A stretch of 64,000 nucleotides of DNA from Streptomyces sp. NBC_01446. Its GTDB lineage: Bacteria > Actinomycetota > Actinomycetes > Streptomycetales > Streptomycetaceae. The DNA is taken from assembly GCF_026340095.1 (NCBI RefSeq), contig NZ_JAPEPO010000002.1:124001-188000 (forward strand), given 5' to 3'. The notes below the pieces were generated by a model. It was not told the origin of the DNA. It ran no database searches and saw only the letters and a list, made by a program, of their open reading frames with translations. Of the stretch, positions 57,066 through 64,000 are shown in pieces. Both the position numbers and the translations under genes were made by a program. Position 1 is the stretch's first letter, and each line of letters begins with the position of its first letter.

Positions 57066-58529
57066 GTGACACGGAAGCGATGGCTGCTCGTGCTGTCCCT
57101 CGGACTGATCACGGGTTCCTTCGGTTCCAGTGGCGCGATGGCCGTCGGCAGCGTCGAGTCCGCCGCCTCGCACTGCGACACGACACCGACCGGCAGCCGA
57201 GCCCAGGACTACTTCCTGCATTTCACGCTGCCGCCTGGCCTGATGCCTGACCCGCAGTTCGACCGCCGCCCGGCGAGGATCCAAGTTCACCGCGTCCGGC
57301 CTGTCTACGTCCACGGCAAGTGCCGGAATGTTCCCAACAGGGCTGCAATGCTGGTCCATGGCCGCAACCTCCCTGGCACGCCGGTGTTCGACATGCGACA
57401 CCCCGCCCCCGGAGGTGGGACGCTCAGCATGCAGCGAACCCTCGCCCAGGCGGGAATTGACACCTTCGCCCCAAGCCTGCTCGGCTACGCCCGCTCGACG
57501 CGGTTCCGCCATGGACTCGACGATCCCGGCAACGCAAGCCTCAGGCCAAACCTCCCAGACGGCTCCTGCCCCTACCCCGAGGGATGCGACCGCAGCAACC
57601 TTCCCTTCTTCCGCCTCGACCAGCAGGGAACACTGCTCCTCAATAATCCGCTCGACGGGCAGCGGCGCGCGCACTCCAGCAACTATCGCTTCGGACGCAT
57701 CGACTTGTGGGTACGCGACATCCGACAGGTCATCGATGACGCGATCGCGCGGTCCAGGCCGACGGACGGCAAGGTCACGTTGGTCGGCTACTCGCTCGGC
57801 GGGCAGCACGTCGGCCGGACCCTGTACGCGGCCAACCCGGTGCTTCCCGGCAGCGCCGCTGTCATCGCGAAGGTCAACCGCGCCGTGTTCGCAGAATCGA
57901 TCTTCGGCACACCGACCGAGGAGGTGACACCGGCGACGGGCTTCACGTCCTTCCCGACGAACCTCACCACCCGATCGGACAGCGACTCGACCTGGGCGAT
58001 GGCCCCCGAACGGGACGCTGCCTGCACCGGCCACATCGTCCCCAGCAGTCAGCAACAGCTCTGGACGCAGCTCATGGAGGAAGACCGCCTGGGCAGCACA
58101 TGGGGAGGGGACCGCGACCATCCGACCGGCGTCAGCCACGCGCCGACCTTCTCCAGCTACGGCTGGAACGCCGCCGTCGCGCAGCAGCAGACCACACCCT
58201 CACTGGTCATCAACGGCCTTGAGGACAGGACGCCTCTCGCGACACCGACCGACGCAACGGCGCTCTACAACAGTCTTGGCACAGCGAACAAGGTGCAGGT
58301 GCAGGTGCAGTGCGCGAGCCACGCGATTCTGTGGGAGGGGTGCTCCGGCCCGCGCTGCACCCCGCTATCAGGAACGCCTTACGGTGGGCGCCCCGGCCGC
58401 CGCTGGGCCGGCCCCCATGCCACGGTCCAGGCGGCGATGATCGAGTGGATCAAGAACGGCACCTTCAACTCCGCGAAGAACGGTCGCTTCACCGTCAACG
58501 CAAGCGGGGTGGTGACGCCGTCCCCGTGA
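57066..58529 (+). CDS. Secreted alpha/beta hydrolase
   Basis: The product has 487 residues from a GTG at 57066. A signal peptide (RKRWLLVLSLGLITGSFGSSGAMAVG) leads a hydrolase with HG oxyanion loop AAMLVHGRNLPGTPVFD, nucleophile elbow VTLVGYSLGGQHVGR (Ser), an Asp region LVINGLEDRTPLATPTDA and a late His in QCASHAILWEG. Several cysteine pairs fit export. Relatives include secreted lipases and esterases. The insert between strands is large (residues ~90-210, Arg/Pro/Gly-rich). The substrate is unknown. The gene lies between halves of broken insertion sequences, so it may have been carried in with them. Confidence 0.82.
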   Translation: MTRKRWLLVLSLGLITGSFGSSGAMAVGSVESAASHCDTTPTGSRAQDYFLHFTLPPGLMPDPQFDRRPARIQVHRVRPVYVHGKCRNVPNRAAMLVHGRNLPGTPVFDMRHPAPGGGTLSMQRTLAQAGIDTFAPSLLGYARSTRFRHGLDDPGNASLRPNLPDGSCPYPEGCDRSNLPFFRLDQQGTLLLNNPLDGQRRAHSSNYRFGRIDLWVRDIRQVIDDAIARSRPTDGKVTLVGYSLGGQHVGRTLYAANPVLPGSAAVIAKVNRAVFAESIFGTPTEEVTPATGFTSFPTNLTTRSDSDSTWAMAPERDAACTGHIVPSSQQQLWTQLMEEDRLGSTWGGDRDHPTGVSHAPTFSSYGWNAAVAQQQTTPSLVINGLEDRTPLATPTDATALYNSLGTANKVQVQVQCASHAILWEGCSGPRCTPLSGTPYGGRPGRRWAGPHATVQAAMIEWIKNGTFNSAKNGRFTVNASGVVTPSP

Positions 58530-58564
58530 CAGGCAGGACGAGGCTGCATGCTCGCGCCCCAGGC

Positions 58565-58588
58565 GGCAGGGGCCCCATGGCTCCTGCC
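58565..58588 (+). terminator. Terminator of the secreted hydrolase
   Basis: GGCAGGGGCC and GGCTCCTGCC pair over 10 positions with one G-T wobble around CCAT, 36 bases after the stop. Confidence 0.75.
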
Positions 58589-58703
58589 TCATGTCCACGG
58601 ACAGCGGTCCGTCCGGGTGAGCGGACAGGTGATCGCTTGGTGGGCGGACAGCTCATGTCCTGGTGCGGTATGACTTTTCGTCCCTCGGATGGCTCCTGGG
58701 ACG

Positions 58704-58853
58704 ATGACCGGTGTGACGGGTGAAGAGGATGTACTCAAGCGTGCGGTGACTCAGTTGCGTGCGGCGGAGGACGCGGTGATCGAGGCCCGCAGGAATTTGA
58801 CTTCGGTGATCGTCGCGGAACGCCGGGCCGGGGTGTCGGTCGCGATCGCCCGC
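58704..58853 (+). pseudogene. 5' part of a small helical gene, cut by ISAs1 remnant
   Basis: MTGVTGEEDVLKRAVTQLRAAEDAVIEARRNLTSVIVAERRAGVSVAIA is open from an ATG at 58704 and then runs into the antisense of the ISAs1 fragment. It looks like the N-terminal helix and start of a helix-turn-helix (ERRAGVSVA) of a short regulator. The rest is missing. Confidence 0.45.
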
Positions 58854-59260
58854 AACGACGGCTTCGGCGGCGGCTCGGACAGCTGTGACGATGGCGTTCG
58901 GGCCTTCAGGTATGCGCCGATGGCCGCGTCGAGGGCATCGCCGTCGACGCGTTGGAGCAGGCGGCGGACCGTGGCCGCGTGCGGCACCGGCCGGATGCCG
59001 GTGAGCGGGTCGGCCGGGAAGCCGAGGAGCCTCAGGGCGGACTGCGGGGCGTCCGTTATCCATTCGCCGATCGCGACGAGGGAGCGGGCGCCGGCCAGGA
59101 CTGCGGCGGCGGCCGCACAAAGCAGCGGGAGCATGGGATAGCGCCGTCCTCGCAGGCCGCGTGGATCGGGCACCCAGATCAGGAAGCGACGCAGGTCGGC
59201 GGCGTCCTGCTGGGTGACGCGGAGGTTCGGGAGGGCCAGTTGGTCCAGCCTGGCGGGCAT
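58847..59260 (-). pseudogene. ISAs1-family transposase, N-terminal half
   Basis: From an ATG at 59260: MPARLDQLALPNLRVTQQDAADLRRFLIWVPDPRGLRGRRYPMLPLLCAAAAAVLAGARSLVAIGEWITDAPQSALRLLGFPADPLTGIRPVPHAATVRRLLQRVDGDALDAAIGAYLKARTPSSQLSEPPPKPSLRAIA. This is the DDE_Tnp_1-associated N-terminal region of ISAs1 transposases. Coding stops at the point where the catalytic half (VDGKTVRGS) should start; that half is at 54993-55752. Confidence 0.9.
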
Positions 59261-59284
59261 GGGAGATGATGTTCGGGCAGGCAC

Positions 59285-59842
59285 GGTCTCGCTCGGTTCT
59301 CATGGGTCTCGACAACCACATGATCACCAGCGCCGTGCCTGTACTGCTTCCCGGGAACATCCCACCTGGTACCGGAACATGACGTCACGTCACACGCGAG
59401 ACCGGCGAACCGGACCGATCGCGAACACGCAATGCCCCTGGATCGACGACGGATAGACAAGCACGCGAAGCTCCTGGCGGAAACTGGTGATCTTGGTCAA
59501 GAACCCGTCTACCAGGAGCTTCGTCGTTACGCAGGACCGTCCAACTCGCGGTCAGCGCCGCTAGCTTGGAAAAGGCACTCTGTATTCGGACGCTGACAAC
59601 CACCACGACTCTCACCATCGTGACGACAGGTCAGCACCTCCAGCCGAGTGCACCGCTCAATTCGAAGACCCGTCAAAACGTCCTGATATTCGTCGCCCCG
59701 AAACCGTCCGGCGGGCTGTATCCGAGAGTATCCTGAAATTACCGGGAACATTTCGCATAAGAGTTTCTAAGCTCCTGTCGTTCTCGGCGATTCACAACAC
59801 CGGGCCGGTGTACACCGGCCCGGGGACAGGTCCGCGTCATGA
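59285..59842. other. Non-coding region with an inverted repeat
   Basis: CGAAGCTCCTGG (59467-59478) and CCAGGAGCTTCG (59512-59523) are perfect inverted repeats around a 33-base loop, possibly an attenuator or an insertion-sequence relic. The sequence is less GC-rich than its surroundings. No gene is convincing on either strand. Confidence 0.45.
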
Positions 59843-59854
59843 CCGCGGCCATTT

Positions 59855-60391
59855 CTGTATACGTCGGCGGTCGAGGAGCGGACCTTTTCGCTGCCGCTGC
59901 GTCTCGCGCTCGCCTCAACGGACACACCTGGTGCTCTTCTGGACGGTGCCTGGTGGCCCCGCTCCCGCGACCTGGCGGCGGAACTTGCTGCGTTGACTGC
60001 GGTGCTGGATCCCCTTTGGGGACGCATCACGCATGTCACGGTGAACCCGACCCTATGGCCGGTCATCCCACGGAAGGTGCCCGTTGATGGGCACGTGGTG
60101 AGCGTCGGCTGGTTCAAGGCCGAGCAAGACCCCCACAAGCTGTTGCTGCTCTCCTACGCCGTCGGCCGCTGGGACCTGCTGGTGATTCCGCCGCAGACGG
60201 ATCCGGCCATCGCCGCCTGGCTGATGACCGCGGCTACCGGACCGCTGCGCAGCCACACGCCGAGTGATCTGCTGGAGAGGGCCGAATTCCAACGGATCGT
60301 GACAGAAGCCGACCAGGCCCGAGAAGCGGTCTGGGACTCCGAGGGCGGCCATGGCGCCCGTGTGACCGCGCCAGCACGCTCAGCGTCGTGA
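59855..60391 (+). CDS. DUF5994 family protein
   Basis: The frame reads YTSAVEERTFSLPLRLALASTDTPGALLDGAWWPRSRDLAAELAALTAVLDPLWGRITHVTVNPTLWPVIPRKVPVDGHVVSVGWFKAEQDPHKLLLLSYAVGRWDLLVIPPQTDPAIAAWLMTAA. This matches DUF5994, common in Streptomyces, with the GAWWPRSRDLAAELP-like core. Length from the open region is about 178 residues, near the family norm. There is no ATG or GTG in frame; the only early candidate is a CTG at 59855, just after an in-frame TGA at 59840. An ATG at 59839 is in another frame, so a one-base indel may have removed the real start. Function is unknown. Confidence 0.6.
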   Translation: MYTSAVEERTFSLPLRLALASTDTPGALLDGAWWPRSRDLAAELAALTAVLDPLWGRITHVTVNPTLWPVIPRKVPVDGHVVSVGWFKAEQDPHKLLLLSYAVGRWDLLVIPPQTDPAIAAWLMTAATGPLRSHTPSDLLERAEFQRIVTEADQAREAVWDSEGGHGARVTAPARSAS

Positions 60392-60604
60392 TGCTCGAAA
60401 CGGCCCCGGTGAAACCGCCGGGGCCGTCCTTTCAGGCGCAACACGTGAGAGTGCGCAACCCACAATCCACGCTACACCTGCAGGTAGCTTCCGACGTGAT
60501 TCCGTAGTCTGTCGCGAAGCATGAGCACATTCTGCTCGGACTTCAAGCACCGACCGACCGGGCTCAGCAGCTGGCAGCGTCCGGCGTCGCCGATAGAGTG
60601 CTTG

Positions 60605-60853
60605 CTATTCCGCATTACCGCGGCATTGCCCCTGGACACGGAACCAGAGTCCGGGAGCGTAGATCGATTCGACGACAGCGGCTTCGCCTTTGGTCATCCT
60701 GAGGATCCGCAATGCGCCGCTCGGAAGCAGGTCGTACTCGTACGTGGCGGGCGACTCACCCTCGGTGATGTCGTCGTAGGAGATATCTGCGGCCGCCAGC
60801 GCCGCGTATTCCTTGGGGGGTCGGTTCTCCACCAGCTTGATGAACACGCTCAT
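60605..60853 (-). CDS. Small hypothetical protein (82 residues)
   Basis: MSVFIKLVENRPPKEYAALAAADISYDDITEGESPATYEYDLLPSGALRILRMTKGEAAVVESIYAPGLWFRVQGQCRGNAE starts at an ATG after AAGGT. It appears to be a compact alpha/beta protein without a signal peptide. I know no function. It lies downstream of the phosphatase gene on the same strand (gap 88 bases), so they may share a transcript. Confidence 0.6.
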   Translation of the reverse strand: MSVFIKLVENRPPKEYAALAAADISYDDITEGESPATYEYDLLPSGALRILRMTKGEAAVVESIYAPGLWFRVQGQCRGNAE

Positions 60854-60941
60854 ACCTTGACGATAGATCCCTCGCGGTTTTCTCGCGTGACATGCCAGAT
60901 CTCACCGCCAACGGCCGCACCACCAGTCGGGCGGTATCGGC

Positions 60942-62222
60942 TCATTCCAGGGTGGCAAGGTGGTCGGCGGCGCCCCCGCGCCACTCGATCAGGAAGAGGG
61001 TCGCGTCGTCGCTGGTGATCCCGCCCCGCTCCTGGATCAGGGTGTGGGAGAGGGAGCGCACGACCGCCCGAACCCCTTCCTCGGCGTGCTCGATGCGGTT
61101 GACGCAGGCGATGAGTTGCTCCTCGCCGAACTGCCCGCCGCGGGCATCGTGCTCCTCGATCAGGCCGTCGGTGAAGCACAGCACCCGGTCGCCGACCTGG
61201 AGCGTCTGCTCGCTGAGCTGGGGCTCGTCGCCGCCGAAACCGACCGGCAAGGTGGTGGGGCTGTGCAGTTGCCGGACGACCTGTTCGTTGCGAATCAGCA
61301 GCGGCGCGGGGTGGCCGGCGTTGACCCATTGCAGGTGGCCTGTGGCAACGTTCAGGCGCATCATCTGTGCGGTGACGAAGTGCTCGGGCCCGAACTGCCC
61401 GGCGATGGCCCGGTCCATGAACGCGTAGATCCCGGACAGCCCGACCTCGGTGCGTCGGGCGTGCCGGTAGGCGCCGATGGCGACGGTCGCCATGGTGGCG
61501 GCATCCAGGCCGTGGCCCATCGCGTCGACCGTGGCGACGTGCAGGATGTCGTCGTTGAGGGAGTAGTCGAAGCTGTCGCCGGCGACCTCGTAGGCGGGTT
61601 CGAGGATGCCGGCCACCGCGACCTGCGGGGTGGACATCGACAGCGGGGGCAGGAGGGACCACTGGATCTCCGCGGCCACGCTCATCGGCTCGCGCCGTCG
61701 GGTCTGGGTGAACTGGTCGGTGTAGCTGTTCTTGGTGACCAGCATGTGGGCGGCCAGGTCAGCCAGTCGGTGCAGCAGCCGCCGGTCGTCGTCGTCGACG
61801 GTGTCCAGGGTGAGCGCCAGCACCCCCACCTGGTCGCTGCCGTCCAGCAACGGCAGGTACATCCGCACACCGTCTGCCTGCGGCACCTCGACGCGGGCCC
61901 CGCTCCGGAAGGCCGTGCCGGCGGGGGAGCCATCGATCGGCGCGTGCTCACCGACGGTCAGCCGCCTGCCCGGCAGCGGCACCAGCATCAGCTGTTCGTA
62001 GTCCTGCAGGAGGACCGAGACGTCACGGCCCCCGACCCGGCCCACCACTTCCACGATCAGCGGGGCGATCAGATGCGGTGGCATCTCGTGGGCCCGCTCC
62101 AGCAGCACCCCCAGCAGCCGCTCACCGAATCCTTCCGACCGGTCCACCTCACCCTTTTCGGGCTGCGACTCTCCTGCCGTCACAGCCGCACCCGCCTTTG
62201 ACGGATCCGCTCGAAGACCCAA
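60942..62222 (-). CDS. GAF-PP2C (SpoIIE/RsbU-type) phosphatase
   Basis: The protein has up to 426 residues from a TTG at 62222; a GTG at 62183 is an alternative start. Residues about 40-185 form a GAF-like sensor region (APLIVEVVGRVGGRDVSVLLQDYEQLMLVPLPG ... VRMYLPLLDGSDQVGVLALTLDTVDDDDRRLLHRLADLAAHML). The C-terminal ~230 residues are a PP2C-type phosphatase: AAEIQWSLLPPLSM, YEVAGDSFDYSLNDDILHVATVDAMGHGLDAATMATVA, WVNAGHPAPLLIRN, LCFTDGLIEE and ITSDDATLFLIEW. These are the metal-binding Asp motifs of RsbU/SpoIIE enzymes, which dephosphorylate anti-sigma-factor antagonists. No kinase or antagonist is adjacent, as often in Streptomyces. Confidence 0.9.
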   Translation of the reverse strand: MGLRADPSKAGAAVTAGESQPEKGEVDRSEGFGERLLGVLLERAHEMPPHLIAPLIVEVVGRVGGRDVSVLLQDYEQLMLVPLPGRRLTVGEHAPIDGSPAGTAFRSGARVEVPQADGVRMYLPLLDGSDQVGVLALTLDTVDDDDRRLLHRLADLAAHMLVTKNSYTDQFTQTRRREPMSVAAEIQWSLLPPLSMSTPQVAVAGILEPAYEVAGDSFDYSLNDDILHVATVDAMGHGLDAATMATVAIGAYRHARRTEVGLSGIYAFMDRAIAGQFGPEHFVTAQMMRLNVATGHLQWVNAGHPAPLLIRNEQVVRQLHSPTTLPVGFGGDEPQLSEQTLQVGDRVLCFTDGLIEEHDARGGQFGEEQLIACVNRIEHAEEGVRAVVRSLSHTLIQERGGITSDDATLFLIEWRGGAADHLATLE

Positions 62223-62442
62223 TCACGTGATCGGTACACACGGGCTCCTGATACGACTGTCAATCCGCACAGCCTGACGCGGCCAACCGGCCCCACGAGC
62301 CGATTACGCCAACGGCAGCATGTCACACCAGGTCAGGAGACGTGGCTCTCAATTCCGATGTCCAAACAGCGGCTCCCGATCTCGCTGCCCGAGTGGCTCC
62401 GAAACACCCTGTCGAAAACACTCGCCCCAAGGTCGGCGTACC
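62223..62442. promoter_or_regulatory. Upstream region of the phosphatase gene
   Basis: This 220-base spacer reaches to the IS701 end. It must contain the phosphatase promoter. I see no clear operator; the CACGTGATCGGT near 62225 is a weak palindrome. Confidence 0.3.
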
Positions 62443-63905
62443 GTCACGGCAGCTGTAGTTCTTGATCACGGCTGGTCGTGATGGCGGTGTCGTTGCTGGT
62501 GGCAGGCTGTCGCGATGGCTTGGTGGTGGCGGCGCCAGGCGGTCCAGTACAGGACGTGATCGCGATCGCGGACTGGTGGGGGCAGTGTGAGGGCCCGCAG
62601 GAGACGGATGAGTTCGGGGCAGGTCAGCGGGACAAGCTCGGGCCGCTCCTCGGTGGCCTCGTGGACGGTGGCGGCCGTAAGGGCGAGGACAGCGGCGGCG
62701 ATCAGGGAGAACAGTGACCAGCGCATCCAGGAGTTCCAGCAGGTCACTTGACCCTGGTCGAGTCCGGTGAAGCCCTTGGCGAGTTGGAAGGTCTCCTCGA
62801 TCCGCCACCTGCGGGAGATCACTTCCACGAGCGTGCCGAGCGAGACGTCACCGGGAGCCCAGCAGCGGAAGTAGGACACCTCGCCGGTGTAGCGGTGCCG
62901 ACGCGCGACCAGAACGCTCGTCCCCGCCCGGTTCTCGTTCTCGTCGGGAGCGTCGTCGTGGCGGACGTCGAGCCAGGCCCAGTCGTACTCGCGGGTGCCC
63001 TTGGTGCCGTGTCCGGTCTGCCGGCGCATCCACTGTCCGGGCCGCACCTTGTTGATCAGTTTGCGGGCCTCCCACCGGCGGCCCGCTCCGTCGGTGACCT
63101 GGCACGTGGCGGCGATGCCAACCGTGTAGCCGATCCCCAACGACCGCACACCCCGGCGCAGTTCGCGCCCGCAGTACACCTCGTCGCCCGCGAACCAGCG
63201 TGCCTCGATCCCCGTGGCGAGTGCGTCGGTGACCATGGCCAGCGCCTGCTGCGGTTTCGTCGCGAACACGATCTCCTCCGGCACCCCGGTCACCTCGCGG
63301 CGTTCCTCGTCCGCGGCCCAGTCCGCCGGGAGATACAGGGCCCGATCGATGATCACCTTCACTGTCGCCGTGACCGCCGCCAGATGCACCGCCACCTGAC
63401 ACAGACCGACACCGCCGATCGCACCCGAGTACTGCCGCCCCGCCCCCACGCAGTCCGTGGAGGACTTTGCATCGCCCGTCTCGTCCACCACCAACATCAC
63501 GTCCTGCCCGGCGAGTTCATCGGCCACCAGGCGGGCGATCTCTGCCCGGGCCCGTTCGTGGTCAAAGCGGGCGCGTGACAGCAGATGCTGCAGCCGGTGC
63601 GGGCCCGGGTGCCCCAGCGCCTGCCCGAGCGTCCAGCAGCTGCGCGTGTCCACCTCCAGCAGCAGCCCCACGACCAACTCCGCCGCCGTCGCCCGCGCCT
63701 CACGCCGCGCGAAGCAGCCCGCGACCGCCCCCATGGCCCTCCCGAACGTCTCGCTCCACACCTGCTCGGCTATCGTGGCTTCCACGGCCACCGCGTCCTG
63801 ATACGTCGTCACAAACGTTCATGATCGCGGTGGCCGTACTCATGTCCTCACCCGCCCCTGCGAGGCACTGACCAGCACAGACGCCGGAACTACAGCTGCC
63901 GTGAC
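62443..63905 (-). mobile_element. Complete IS701-family element
   Basis: GTCACGGCAGCTGTAGTTC (62443-62461) and its exact complement (63887-63905) are 19-bp terminal inverted repeats bounding 1463 bp with one intact transposase gene. No target duplication is visible (TACC on the left, AGTG on the right). The broken copy at 53.4-56.8 kb belongs to the same type. Confidence 0.88.
62466..63812 (-). CDS. IS701-family transposase, intact
   Basis: This 448-residue DDE_5 transposase has an N-terminal region (TIAEQVWSETFGRAMGAVAGCFARREARATAAELVVGLLLEVDTRSCWTLGQALGHPGPHRLQHLLSRARFDHERARAEIARLVADELAGQDVMLVVDETGDAKSSTDCVGAGRQYSGAIGGVGLCQVAVHLA), with the first Asp in VVDETGDAK. Other catalytic segments are RWFAGDEVYCGRELRRGVRSLG and WRIEETFQLAKGFTGLDQ, which carries the Glu. 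The hydrophobic SLFSLIAAAVLALTA and the His/Gln-rich end HQQRHRHHDQP are typical. It supplies the transposase for its own element and could mobilise the broken copy's remaining end. Confidence 0.95.
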   Translation of the reverse strand: MTTYQDAVAVEATIAEQVWSETFGRAMGAVAGCFARREARATAAELVVGLLLEVDTRSCWTLGQALGHPGPHRLQHLLSRARFDHERARAEIARLVADELAGQDVMLVVDETGDAKSSTDCVGAGRQYSGAIGGVGLCQVAVHLAAVTATVKVIIDRALYLPADWAADEERREVTGVPEEIVFATKPQQALAMVTDALATGIEARWFAGDEVYCGRELRRGVRSLGIGYTVGIAATCQVTDGAGRRWEARKLINKVRPGQWMRRQTGHGTKGTREYDWAWLDVRHDDAPDENENRAGTSVLVARRHRYTGEVSYFRCWAPGDVSLGTLVEVISRRWRIEETFQLAKGFTGLDQGQVTCWNSWMRWSLFSLIAAAVLALTAATVHEATEERPELVPLTCPELIRLLRALTLPPPVRDRDHVLYWTAWRRHHQAIATACHQQRHRHHDQP

Positions 63906-64000
63906 AGTGCCGGCCTGGCTCCATCCCAGAGCCCGAAGGGGCCGGGAACGGTGGCGGCGAACTCGGCGACCGTGTCCGGATCCTGCTCGAAAGCCTCCAG
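63906..64000 (-). pseudogene. Gene fragment cut by IS701 at the window edge
   Basis: The minus strand reads from the window edge LEAFEQDPDTVAEFAATVPGPFGLWDGARPAL and then enters the IS701 end, where a stop follows (SRQL). The codon pattern is strongly coding. The matching downstream part is not obvious on the other side of the IS (GTPTLGRVFSTGCFG...), so the family is unknown. It was probably inactivated by the insertion. Confidence 0.5.

Noticed and set aside
56940..58139. 399-codon minus-strand frame antisense to the secreted hydrolase
   Set aside because: No family or signal; the plus strand has signal peptide and catalytic motifs.

Overview
The window looks like accessory DNA of a Streptomyces chromosome, or of a linear plasmid or chromosome arm. 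Base composition is very GC-rich, third codon positions are almost all G or C, and GTG and TTG starts are common. The gene families are typical of the genus: a two-domain small laccase, Tat-exported enzymes, DUF6233, DUF5994 and DUF6461 proteins, and a replication-relaxation remnant. I saw no tRNA, rRNA or CRISPR array.

Bases 1-18 kb hold an extracellular sugar-oxidation locus. It contains a damaged Gfo/Idh/MocA oxidoreductase, two ROK repressors, a secreted cupredoxin with repeated Ig-like domains, a small laccase, and a very large secreted protein (ThuA, discoidin, PQQ-type sugar dehydrogenase, PKD and DUF1080 domains). A Tat-exported sugar isomerase/epimerase-like protein and a second secreted PQQ-type sugar dehydrogenase follow. 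The inferred theme is oxidation of sugars or glycosides outside the membrane, linked to copper enzymes, with ROK control. The cupredoxin and the ThuA protein share an undescribed ~80-residue domain.

Bases 18.1-20.85 kb hold an IS3-family element whose orfA is split by an IS110-family element. The IS110 upstream leader can be read as a bridge RNA: two internal loops carry guides that match the actual insertion target (inside IS3 orfA) and the actual donor ends. This is the strongest finding.

Bases 21-33.4 kb hold a secreted beta-propeller protein, a secreted HNH-like protein, an IS630 remnant, a GH15 glycosidase, a cytochrome b561/sulfite-oxidase-type fusion with a partner membrane protein, an antitoxin/Fic-like toxin pair, and a divergent MFS/TetR pair.

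Bases 33.4-53.2 kb are a mosaic. A replication-relaxation pseudogene abuts a glycine-rich RTX-type gene that is split by an IS607-type transposon (serine recombinase plus TnpB). Then come a diverged duplication (38.9-39.4 and 52.6-53.1 kb), a LysR/membrane/multicopper oxidase locus, a DUF6461 gene beside an IS5 element, PhzF, GlxA-type regulator, dienelactone hydrolase, MscS and Ku-remnant genes, and small Streptomyces-specific genes.

Bases 53.3-59.3 kb are an insertion-sequence graveyard. The halves of an IS701 and an ISAs1 transposase are interleaved with IS21 istB and a deleted DDE transposase, and a secreted alpha/beta hydrolase is embedded. Bases 59.3-64 kb carry DUF5994, a small hypothetical gene, a GAF/PP2C phosphatase, and an intact IS701 element that cuts into a gene at the window edge.
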